Shown here: piece by piece, positions 39,918 through 47,914 of the stretch
How positions within the stretch are numbered: position 1 is the stretch's first letter
Layout of the letters: each line of letters starts with the position of its first letter
Assembly: GCA_937967455.1 (NCBI GenBank)
Contig: CALCJK010000007.1
Location: forward strand, 62,001 to 126,000
DNA length: 64,000 nucleotides
Direction: 5' to 3'
DNA from: an uncultured bacterium
GTDB lineage: Bacteria > Bacteroidota > Ignavibacteria > UBA10030 > BY39
The notes under the pieces: model-generated
What the model was told of the DNA's origin: nothing
Seen by the model: only the letters and a program-made list of their open reading frames with translations
Databases searched by the model: none
Program-made: the position numbers and the translations under genes

Positions 39918-40744
39918 TATTGAATCCTAAAATTATATTTCCAGCTCTTTGGTTCTGTTTTAATTACAAATTTAGCTGCATCGTCATATCGTTTTGGTTC
40001 GGCTATCACATTCAATATATAATCTCCATGTGTTAAATCTTTGATATCCACAATAAAATCGCGCTTAATTTCTTTATAGACAACAAAATGTCGCCATTCT
40101 TTCTTGACTAATTTACCACTTTTATCAGTAATCATAAAATTAAACATACCCCAATAAGAACTATTTCCACCCCGAAACATATTGATTTTAAAATGAAGTT
40201 TACCATCTTTTATTTCAATAACTGGATTTCCCATTGTATCAAATGTTGTAGTTAATTTACCTTTACGATAATGAAAAGGGATAGATAGTTGTTGTTGTAT
40301 ATCAAATCCAATTCTTGCACCTGATGGATTCTCTTTTATTTTTAATTGTCTCCCAATTTGTTTGGAATTCACAATAACTCTTGCCCAGTATTCTCCATCG
40401 CTTATACCAGCAGGTGGACTTACCATAACGCGCACAATTTTCTTCTCATTTGGTTTTAGTACCATTTTTGTAGGATAAGTAGTTATCCATTCTGATGCAG
40501 ATTTATCATCACCCGATAATTTTTCGGGTGTTGCAATTACTAACCTGTTTGAATCATCAGTAGCTGTATAGCCATATTTTAATTCAAACCATACTTCTAT
40601 CTCATTGTTAGTAGAGTTAGAAATTTCCAAGGCTGCTGAGCGTTTTGGTTCATTTATAAACAATACTGTGGGGGATACTCTGACATATGAGTAAAGATTT
40701 ACTGTTAGTAAAAAGATAAAAAGTATTAATACTAATTTTTTCAT
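39917..40744 (-). CDS. PapD-like periplasmic chaperone
   Basis: This 275-residue protein has a signal peptide (about 1-18). Two Ig-like domains follow in the order of fimbrial chaperones: RVSPTVLFINEPKRSAALEISN with an N-terminal Arg and an Asn-rich turn, then VLKPNEKKIVRVMVSPP and DGEYWARVIV at the F-G region. The second domain (about 155-265) is beta-rich and ends WKYNFRIQ. It should bind the secreted subunit and pass it to the usher-like protein encoded next. It is more diverged than PapD, consistent with an alternative or archaic type. The start lies 107 bases after the subunit stop. Confidence 0.8.
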   Translation of the reverse strand: MKKLVLILFIFLLTVNLYSYVRVSPTVLFINEPKRSAALEISNSTNNEIEVWFELKYGYTATDDSNRLVIATPEKLSGDDKSASEWITTYPTKMVLKPNEKKIVRVMVSPPAGISDGEYWARVIVNSKQIGRQLKIKENPSGARIGFDIQQQLSIPFHYRKGKLTTTFDTMGNPVIEIKDGKLHFKINMFRGGNSSYWGMFNFMITDKSGKLVKKEWRHFVVYKEIKRDFIVDIKDLTHGDYILNVIAEPKRYDDAAKFVIKTEPKSWKYNFRIQ

Positions 40745-40792
40745 CTAATTTATAAAATTTTGCTAGTTATTAAGCGTTTATGATTACAAGAA

Positions 40793-40827
40793 CGGTGCTT
40801 TAACCATAAATATATGTTAAAGCACCG
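40793..40827 (-). other. Stem-loop between pilin-like and chaperone genes
   Basis: Arms CGGTGCTTTAAC (40793-40804) and its exact complement (40816-40827) form a perfect 12-base-pair stem with an 11-base loop. No T run follows on the minus strand, so it is not a standard terminator. Stem-loops after the subunit gene protect that part of the transcript in pap-like operons; the same job is plausible here. Confidence 0.8.
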
Positions 40828-40851
40828 CTCAATATTTTTAAGTTTTAAATA

Positions 40852-41421
40852 TTAGAAACTAGTAAATGATGCTGTTACAACCATTAATCCTTGGTAGTCA
40901 ACGCCAGGCATTACATCCATTGGGACAGTAATGATCATTTCTGGTGAGAATGAGAATGCATCAACACCAGCTGGGAGTTGGAATTCAAATGTTGGGATTG
41001 TCTTTGGTTGTGCATCTGCATCAAGTCCACCAACATATGCCCATGCTTTTGGATATTCTACAAATACTGCACCAGGACCATCATAGCTCAACAGTTTTGT
41101 TGGAAGATATTGGAAATTGATTAATACATTTGCGCCTGGAACTGCGGTGCAAACGAAATCAGTATAATCATCAGGATCCATTAATGCATCAGGCTGATTG
41201 TTCATATCAACATATTGCCATGCACCATCAGCAATATTTGGGAATACATGGTATGTTGAACCTTGACGTAATGTTGCAAATGCATAGCTACCTGGATCAA
41301 GGGTTAAACCACCTTCAATTGTAACTATCACTGGTGCATATGCTGTGGCAGTTGGGGTTTGAGCATTTACCATTAATGCTGCAAACAGCAATACTACTAA
41401 GGAAAACATTAAGCGTTTCAT
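40852..41421 (-). CDS. Small secreted pilin-like subunit (DUF4402-like)
   Basis: The protein has 189 residues. A signal peptide (about 1-20, ending VNAQ) is followed by an N-terminal strand of alternating hydrophobic residues (TATAYAPVIVTIEGG), which could act as a donor strand, and a beta-rich body. The C-terminal strand MVVTASFTSF has alternating hydrophobics and a terminal aromatic, the pattern recognised by PapD-like chaperones. The layout resembles DUF4402-type fimbrial subunits. It is the first gene of the chaperone-usher operon and has a strong promoter and a long leader. Only one subunit gene is seen, so the fibre may be a homopolymer (inference). Confidence 0.72.
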   Translation of the reverse strand: MKRLMFSLVVLLFAALMVNAQTPTATAYAPVIVTIEGGLTLDPGSYAFATLRQGSTYHVFPNIADGAWQYVDMNNQPDALMDPDDYTDFVCTAVPGANVLINFQYLPTKLLSYDGPGAVFVEYPKAWAYVGGLDADAQPKTIPTFEFQLPAGVDAFSFSPEMIITVPMDVMPGVDYQGLMVVTASFTSF

Positions 41422-41598
41422 TTTGTAACTCCTTTTTTGTTGTTAGTTTTTGTTAATTTTAGTTAATTAAGGGTTAATTAAATTTTTAATTAAACTTTTT
41501 TTTCATCAGAATACCGCTGATGCGCCGTCCGAGATGAAACCAGTTGTATAAACTTAATTCTGATTTCGACCTCCTTTCAAAGAACATTAGTTTTACAT
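41422..41598 (-). promoter_or_regulatory. Long folded leader of the pilin-like gene
   Basis: About 170 bases lie between the predicted start of transcription (about 41592) and the ATG. Arms 41505-41512 and 41557-41564 (ATCAGAAT/ATTCTGAT) close a domain of about 60 bases. The arm at 41505 also overlaps a local hairpin (41504-41509 with 41517-41522), so the two helices exclude each other. A small stem (AGTT/AACT, about 41542-41554) lies inside. An AT-rich linker and an AAAGGAG ribosome site follow. I cannot match it to a known riboswitch class. A 33-codon frame (ATG at 41587, stop at 41486) also fits this region but has no ribosome site. Confidence 0.5.
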
Positions 41599-41627
41599 AT
41601 TATAATATTTTTGAATTACAAAGTCAA
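41599..41627 (-). promoter_or_regulatory. Sigma70-type promoter of the chaperone-usher operon
   Basis: On the minus strand TTGACT (41622-41627) and a perfect TATAAT (41599-41604) are separated by exactly 17 bases. This is among the best promoter matches in the window and points at the pilin-like gene through the leader. Confidence 0.82.
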
Positions 41628-41643
41628 GTTTTAAAAATTAAAC

Positions 41644-41687
41644 ATGTCATTCTGAGCTTAGATTCTTCGCTTCGCTCAGAATGACAT
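41644..41687. repeat. Inverted repeat (TGTCATTCTGAG-type dispersed element)
   Basis: Arms of 14 bases (41644-41657 and 41674-41687, ATGTCATTCTGAGC with exact complement) close a 16-base loop with TTCTTCGCTTC. It directly follows the stop codon of the gene at 41696. I recognise the wording CATTCTGAGCGAAGCGAAGAATCT as a dispersed palindrome seen in many unrelated bacterial genomes. On the minus strand it is followed by a T-rich stretch and could end transcription. Confidence 0.8.
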
Positions 41688-41695
41688 TGTAAAAA

Positions 41696-43846
41696 TCACT
41701 TCATTAATACCATTTTCTTCATTAGCTGGGTAGTTGCACCGGTCTCAATTCCCTTAGCAACTAAACGATAGAAATAAATACCTGAAGACAAATTACTTGC
41801 ATCAAATGTAACAGATTCAGCACCATACATCATCTCTTCATTGTCTATCAATGTCGCTACTTCCTGTCCAATCATATTGTAAACCTTCAACGAAACAATA
41901 GCATCCTCAGGTAAATTGAATTCTATTGTTGTTGTCGGGTTGAATGGATTTGGATAGTTTTGATATAATACAAATGCTTCCGGAATTTCAGGTGCAACTG
42001 GCGGTGGAACTGCTATGGCTTTCAATGTACTTCTTCTTAAGAAAGGAACTTCAGATAATGTCTTTGTACCTGTTAATTCTAACTTCGTTCCAAAGCTAAC
42101 TGTATCTAGATCACCGCTAAATGAACCATTAATCGCAGCTACAACATCGTTCAAATTGCTATAATCAAATCCATCATCCTTTGTTGTCATCTTTGGATCT
42201 GCAAGTGCAACTATTTGATTTATAGTTAAACCATGCAATTCATTTCCAGGATTCCAGTAAATCAATTCGCCAAATCCATTAGGTGTATTTCCCTGTTGAC
42301 TTGCTGCAATATTGAATTTAAGCGCAACAAGGTTTGCTAGTAATACATTGTTAGCCTTTGAAGGTGGAGCTGCTTTGAGCAATTTTACCCATGGTTTTCC
42401 ACCAAATGTTTCAAGTGCTCCTGGTGATCCTGTATGTACATTACCTTTTTCCCACAATGTTTTCCACATATCCTTATATGTTAACATTTTCAATTTTCCA
42501 GTTCCTATTTCTATACCGGATGATGGGAAAATCTCGGCTGCAACATTACCATATGTTGGCATAGGTAGACGTGGTTGGTTCAATTTCCACAATGGTGATG
42601 TCACATCCACAGTATTCTTAACTGGTTTTGCTGCTGGTAACCACCAGTATTTTGCCTTTACCTGCTTACCTTTTGCACCATATGCATGAATATTTATTAT
42701 ATCACCATTTTCTAATTCATCTGTAAATGTATAATCAAACTTCTTGTTCTTTCCATCAATTGCACCAGCAAGTGTATAATCAACACCAGCAGTGAGTGTT
42801 ACACCATTTTTCTTAACAACATGTGGGAACGCTGGCAATATTGCCGCACCTTCAAAATGTAATTGATTATATCCATCGGCAGGTACTGTTAACTCCAACT
42901 CAAATTCAACTTTATCAGGTTTACGTTTAATAATCTTTTGTAACTTACCACCAGTTGTAGTAACAAGTTCTGTATGTGTAAATGATCTAAAACTACCTGG
43001 ATCACCACCAGTTCCAGTTAATGTTATAATCGTAGTCCAGCTACCAGCATTGTGTTTTAATGTAACAGTTGCATTTTTTGGACCAGGTGAAGTTGGATTT
43101 AAAGTTATCGTCAAATCGTATGATTCAGAAGGCAGTATTGTTAAAGGTCCAGTCGTGCTTAATTCATATTCTGTATTTGTTGTTGTAATTGAACTTATCT
43201 CTAAGTCACCGTTCCCGGTATTTTGAATTGTGAATGTTTTTGATACTGGAGAACCGATAAACACCGTACCATAAGCCCAGCTTAATGGATCTACAACAAT
43301 AACTGGTTTTTTTTCTGTACGTACAATTCTAATTTCTAATCCAGCATTTAAATCCTCACTGGCAGGGATTTCATATTCATATGTATAAAGCATATTTACG
43401 AATACTTCTGGCTCGCCAGCGGGAAATTCCATCTTTAATGTTCCTGATGTTAAATTCAGGTCAGAAGGCCAAGAGATTAAAATAGAACGGGCTGGGACCT
43501 CATATGTTGGTTTTACAAAAAACTTCCAAATAGTTTGATCGCCACCTGTTGTTGAACGGAAATCTTTTCTTGAACCTTTACCAATATTTTCACCACTAAT
43601 ACTTAGAAACCGAGTATCAAATGGTCCTTCTCCAGGTGGGCTTGGAGGGAGTTCAGCTTCACCCAATGCTGGATCAATATACAATGTAGCATCTGAATGT
43701 AAACCAAAATAAATAGTATCTGAGAGCAAACCATCCGTTACATAAATTGGCGCTTGAAACTGAGTTAACTGTCCATACAGTGATTGGCTGAGTATAAGGG
43801 AAAAGACCAAAACACCGAGGATTGTAAACCATTTTTGTTTTTTCAT
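41696..43846 (-). CDS. T9SS-secreted protein with ASPM/Hydin-like domain
   Basis: The frame is open from 43966, but the ATG at 43846 opens a proper signal peptide (MKKQKWFTILGVLVFSLIL) after a GTGAGG site, giving 716 residues. Order: the FG-ELPP-FDTRF module (about 30-150), an ASPM/SPD-2/Hydin-like Ig domain (about 195-285, PLSWAYGTVFIGSPVSKTF), a module of about 300 residues also found in the protein at 51836 (about 310-620), and a type A sorting domain (NYPNPFNPTTTIEF, MKKMVLMK). The shared module has no function I can name. It lies downstream of the gene at 43974, 127 bases apart. Confidence 0.83.
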   Translation of the reverse strand: MKKQKWFTILGVLVFSLILSQSLYGQLTQFQAPIYVTDGLLSDTIYFGLHSDATLYIDPALGEAELPPSPPGEGPFDTRFLSISGENIGKGSRKDFRSTTGGDQTIWKFFVKPTYEVPARSILISWPSDLNLTSGTLKMEFPAGEPEVFVNMLYTYEYEIPASEDLNAGLEIRIVRTEKKPVIVVDPLSWAYGTVFIGSPVSKTFTIQNTGNGDLEISSITTTNTEYELSTTGPLTILPSESYDLTITLNPTSPGPKNATVTLKHNAGSWTTIITLTGTGGDPGSFRSFTHTELVTTTGGKLQKIIKRKPDKVEFELELTVPADGYNQLHFEGAAILPAFPHVVKKNGVTLTAGVDYTLAGAIDGKNKKFDYTFTDELENGDIINIHAYGAKGKQVKAKYWWLPAAKPVKNTVDVTSPLWKLNQPRLPMPTYGNVAAEIFPSSGIEIGTGKLKMLTYKDMWKTLWEKGNVHTGSPGALETFGGKPWVKLLKAAPPSKANNVLLANLVALKFNIAASQQGNTPNGFGELIYWNPGNELHGLTINQIVALADPKMTTKDDGFDYSNLNDVVAAINGSFSGDLDTVSFGTKLELTGTKTLSEVPFLRRSTLKAIAVPPPVAPEIPEAFVLYQNYPNPFNPTTTIEFNLPEDAIVSLKVYNMIGQEVATLIDNEEMMYGAESVTFDASNLSSGIYFYRLVAKGIETGATTQLMKKMVLMK

Positions 43847-43936
43847 GATAACCTCACTTATTTGTTTTTTAATTGGGTTAATTATTTGATTTAATTTAAC
43901 AGATTTCATTTTATAAAGCAAATTATTATTTAGGTA

Positions 43937-43963
43937 CTGCTGGAAGGAGCAACCCTCCAGCAG
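43937..43963 (-). other. Stem-loop downstream of the 1298-residue protein gene
   Basis: In minus-strand RNA the arms pair over 11 positions with one G-U pair and a UUGCU loop. The pairing is complete only in the minus-strand transcript. It starts 10 bases after the stop codon and has no T run, so it may be a 3' end stabiliser or a factor-assisted terminator. Confidence 0.65.
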
Positions 43964-43973
43964 CACAATAAAA

Positions 43974-46900
43974 TTACTTCATCATTATTGCTTTCTTTAC
44001 AGAGGAGAACCCATCACTTGTCATCTTTACAAAGTATACACCGCTTGGGACTAGTTCACCTCTTGAATTGGTACCGTTCCACTCAATTGAATGATATCCA
44101 GCACTCTTTACTCCATCAAACAAAGTAGCAACTTTGCTTCCAAGAATGTCGTACACTGCAATTTCAACACGAGATGTTTTTGGTACAGCAAATTCAAACT
44201 TGGTTGATGGGTTGAATGGGTTAGGATAGTTCTGGCTGAGGTTGAACTCAACAGGAACATTGTCCATAGTACCAACTTTCAAAGCAATATTCGATACATT
44301 TGGATTATCTATCTTCAAAGCACCCTTATCAGAATTCATAACATAGGTCTTTTCACCAACCTGTATTGCAAAACTCTTTGTCCTGCTCACAAGTTGATAC
44401 TCTACTGTAACTGGGAAGGATGCAGAATTAATTCTTATATTGTATTCTGCATTCTTATCTGCTGGATAAGCTTCAAGCATTCTCTGAGAAGCATAGCGGA
44501 CATCAAACATACCTTCTGGTGCACTTGGTGGTAATTCAAAGAAGTCAACCGGGAATTTACCATCATTTTCACCAAAGTATAATGTTTGTTTATTTCCAGC
44601 TTTATCAGTAATGATTAATTTATTGAATGCAGAAATATCTGGCATCTGGTATTCAGCATTGCGCTTTGCTGTTGCAGAAATAACAAGATTACCAGCACTA
44701 CCAGCTTTTATCCAGTATGCTTTACCTGGTTGAATTATATTGGATACCACATAACCACCACTGTATGCATAGAAAGGAGAACCAGCACCACCAGGTACAG
44801 TAACACTAGAAGCTGCAACAGCTGTGCTAATTGAACCAATCATATTCCATCCAGCCTGAACTGGAATATTGAGGTTATTTATACCGGAACCATAAATTTC
44901 AACTGTTTGAGCAGCATTGAATTTTAACCAGTAACCAGGTCCAGGACCAAGCGTACTTTCAACCACATATCCTGTTCCGGGTACATACTTAAATGCATTA
45001 GAAACAGATGTTGGGAATAGAGAAGATTTCGGACCAGTTATCTGCACCGGTACGGAGACCATATTCCAGAGATTATCCACTGAGAATGTTCCACCAGGAA
45101 CCGAAGGCACACATACTGCGCGCATTACAAACCTACCTTCGACATTACCACCAGGTTCACCAATTAGAACATTTCTGGTTGGCTGCCATAGAGCTGTAGG
45201 ATCTTCTTCCCACACTTTTGCACTATCTTCTGTAAAGTAACTTGTAATTGCTCTATGATTATCAGGTATCCATGGAATACTTGGTTCATAATAATCCCAA
45301 CCTGCTGGGAATACACTCCTACGTGAAAATTGTATTCCAGCCCAGAAATCCTGTCCTTCAGCAAATTGAATTCCATCACCATCACCTACTGGTAGCGACA
45401 TCCATCTACCATTTGTGGTTATATAATCATCACCTGAGAATTTCTTTCTCCAGAGTATCGGACCGGGACTTGAATCTGTACCTGCAGCCCAAACATATAG
45501 TATAATTGAATCTGGATAAGTAACGCCCTGATATGAGTTAGAATAAATTGCATCCAGATTCATTAGCTTAATATCAGTTGGTGCAGTATAGCGAACTGCT
45601 GCACAGATTGCTGAATCTTGATGGTCACGACCCCAGAATGAATCAGCTAAATCGTTGGAGTCATCATAAGTGATCGTGAAGGCGTAAGCTGGATATGCTC
45701 GCCCATAGAAAATTGTACTATCATTTAACCTTACCATATCTTCAGGTAAATCTACCCAAATTCTATAGAAATATGTTCCTCTTTCCGTTACAGGGAAGGA
45801 CAATACGACAGAGTCAAATTGTGCATAAGAGAGACCACCTCGACCTACTGGTGTCTGAGTTGCCCCACGAACTGACCACCTTAATGTATAAGGACCATGT
45901 GCATAACTACCAATATTTCTTACCTTTACTTGAACCTGTATATTTGGCATAGGTGGAGCTTTAGGCGCAATTGTATTCAGTTGTTTCACTTCCCATATCG
46001 CAAGATCATATTCTTTCGCAATATCTATTGTCTTTGTTCCAAGATCATTATCAGCATCTTCATCACCAGCATAAAATGCTTTTACATAAACTTTGAAATC
46101 TCCGCTTGCTGTTGGAGATACAGTTTGTGTAAATCTCAGTGTAGCAAATTTCCCATTCCAGGTTATACCTGTGAAGGTTTCAGAGGTGCCATCACCAGAG
46201 TGTGCAGGTTCGGAACCAACTTTGTATGTTAATGGTACACTTGATGGATTTGCCTCTACTCCACCATTGAAAATGGTTACAATAACTGTTTCTGGTACTC
46301 CAATTGCATGTATACCAGTATAGTTTTTAAGATCAACACCAACAACGGCAATGTCTTTTTGTGGCTTGTAATCTGTATTAACCTTTAAGAACTTCAAAGT
46401 AGTTAGCGAAACTGGACGACCATCACCAAATGCCGCGGCACCAGGTATATTATCTTCCATAAATGCAAGATATAACCAGTTACTGTCGTTAATAACTGGA
46501 TTAATTGTTGATACCGCCACATATCTTTCATCAAGGTCGGTTGTTTTGGTAACATTCTTTACATCAGCCCATGTTAAGCCACCATCATCAGTGTATGTAT
46601 AGATAACATCACTATAATGCCAACCGCCACTTGGTGTTGATTGATATACACCTTCTAAAAATGCATCGCAAGCTAAAAATAATCTTGTTTCAGTTGAGTT
46701 TTTACCAAGTGCAGGATATGTAAATGGCCATGCATGGTTTACTTGAGAACTATCATTAGGTAATGTTCTCATCATTAGTGGGAAATTATTGCTATCAATT
46801 GCCACAAAGGTAGCCTGTGAATTTGCATTGAATAACTCAATACGATTTGATCTATAGTAGAAATTACCATCATCTGCAGCGGGTATTGTTGTATATGCAA

Positions 46901-47870
46901 TGTAAAGTGTGTCACCTAAGTAAATTGCATCTAAGCCACCCCAATATATCGCCTTCTGACCTGCTACTGCTCCTGCGACAACTTGTGGTGTACTCCATGT
47001 TTGACCGTTATTCGTTGATTCAACATAAAAAACCGTGTCAGTAGTTGCACCTGCACCAATTCTGTGCCAGGCAAGTGCAACCTTACCTGATGGACCAACC
47101 GCTAGAGCATAACGACCACCAGCTGCATCAATTGTATCAATAGGAGCCCAGTTTGAGAAATTACCGAGGACATCATATGTTACAACTCCCAAATCATCTG
47201 CAGTTGAACGGCTTGCTGCCATAATTGTATTACCATTTGAAGAAACTGCAATGTGTGGCCATATTGGTTCATCAGTTGGATTTGGATCCCATGGATCTGG
47301 CGTAAAACCTTCTGTAAATTGTCTACCACCCTCAGATGCATCAAAATAAAGGTAACTTGCAAGTGAACCATCACCATCCGGATCAGCATGGTTAGCAATA
47401 ACTGCTGGATAGCCAGGAATGCCAATATATGGGTTTAATGTCATTGACGGGAAACCAGATCGCACAGATGGTACGGTTGCTGGAGCTGAAGTCCATGTTG
47501 CCCCACCATTTGAACTAAAATTATATCTTGTACGTCTAGTTGGACTAGTATTATTTGGATCTGTGGATATCATCATAATCGCATGTACTTTACTTGGATC
47601 AGTGGGATTCATTTCCAGATAATCAATCGATCCACCATTACTTTGATAGTCGTAATAACCAGAAATATTTGTTGAAACGCCAGCGGCATTGGCAGGAGCA
47701 ATATAAGGTGGAGGTTCCTGCTTATTGTTAGAAATTGGAAATTTCCCTTGTTCCTTGGGCATTAATTTAGGATTTTCTGGCAATACTTTTGTGTTCAGAG
47801 CTTGTTGTGCTGCCACAAAATTACCTAAAATAAACGCCAGAACAATTGAAACGATTACTATTCTCTTCAT
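43974..47870 (-). CDS. Large T9SS-secreted BNR/sialidase-like repeat protein
   Basis: The protein has 1298 residues. A signal peptide (about 1-22, ending VAAQ) is followed by a six-bladed-propeller-like region with Asp-box type motifs (SSNGGATW, STNNGQTW, TDDGGLTW; about 60-480), as in exo-sialidase-like folds but without visible catalytic Arg triad or Tyr-Glu pair. Next come CARDB-like Ig domains (about 500-720), a jelly-roll-like part, the paired WNLVS/GWNLIGS module (about 930-1065), an FG-ELPP-FDVRY module (about 1080-1190) and a type A sorting domain (NYPNPFNPSTKFEF, KKAIMMK). It resembles the protein at 29526 over its last 370 residues. It is probably a surface binding protein. Confidence 0.85.
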   Translation of the reverse strand: MKRIVIVSIVLAFILGNFVAAQQALNTKVLPENPKLMPKEQGKFPISNNKQEPPPYIAPANAAGVSTNISGYYDYQSNGGSIDYLEMNPTDPSKVHAIMMISTDPNNTSPTRRTRYNFSSNGGATWTSAPATVPSVRSGFPSMTLNPYIGIPGYPAVIANHADPDGDGSLASYLYFDASEGGRQFTEGFTPDPWDPNPTDEPIWPHIAVSSNGNTIMAASRSTADDLGVVTYDVLGNFSNWAPIDTIDAAGGRYALAVGPSGKVALAWHRIGAGATTDTVFYVESTNNGQTWSTPQVVAGAVAGQKAIYWGGLDAIYLGDTLYIAYTTIPAADDGNFYYRSNRIELFNANSQATFVAIDSNNFPLMMRTLPNDSSQVNHAWPFTYPALGKNSTETRLFLACDAFLEGVYQSTPSGGWHYSDVIYTYTDDGGLTWADVKNVTKTTDLDERYVAVSTINPVINDSNWLYLAFMEDNIPGAAAFGDGRPVSLTTLKFLKVNTDYKPQKDIAVVGVDLKNYTGIHAIGVPETVIVTIFNGGVEANPSSVPLTYKVGSEPAHSGDGTSETFTGITWNGKFATLRFTQTVSPTASGDFKVYVKAFYAGDEDADNDLGTKTIDIAKEYDLAIWEVKQLNTIAPKAPPMPNIQVQVKVRNIGSYAHGPYTLRWSVRGATQTPVGRGGLSYAQFDSVVLSFPVTERGTYFYRIWVDLPEDMVRLNDSTIFYGRAYPAYAFTITYDDSNDLADSFWGRDHQDSAICAAVRYTAPTDIKLMNLDAIYSNSYQGVTYPDSIILYVWAAGTDSSPGPILWRKKFSGDDYITTNGRWMSLPVGDGDGIQFAEGQDFWAGIQFSRRSVFPAGWDYYEPSIPWIPDNHRAITSYFTEDSAKVWEEDPTALWQPTRNVLIGEPGGNVEGRFVMRAVCVPSVPGGTFSVDNLWNMVSVPVQITGPKSSLFPTSVSNAFKYVPGTGYVVESTLGPGPGYWLKFNAAQTVEIYGSGINNLNIPVQAGWNMIGSISTAVAASSVTVPGGAGSPFYAYSGGYVVSNIIQPGKAYWIKAGSAGNLVISATAKRNAEYQMPDISAFNKLIITDKAGNKQTLYFGENDGKFPVDFFELPPSAPEGMFDVRYASQRMLEAYPADKNAEYNIRINSASFPVTVEYQLVSRTKSFAIQVGEKTYVMNSDKGALKIDNPNVSNIALKVGTMDNVPVEFNLSQNYPNPFNPSTKFEFAVPKTSRVEIAVYDILGSKVATLFDGVKSAGYHSIEWNGTNSRGELVPSGVYFVKMTSDGFSSVKKAIMMK

Positions 47871-47914
47871 AGTAACTCCTTTAATTTGTTTTGAGTTAAT
47901 TGTTTGATTATTTA

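Noticed and set aside
41512-41562. Hammerhead-ribozyme-like words on the plus strand (CTGATG then GAAAC with closing AGAAT/ATTCT arms).
   Set aside because: The invariant A after CUGAUG is C, no stem II can be formed between CTGATG and GAAAC, and the strand is opposite to the operon transcript.
43974-47870. Calling the BNR-repeat protein a sialidase.
   Set aside because: Asp-box motifs are present, but the arginine triad and nucleophilic Tyr/Glu pair of sialidases could not be found.
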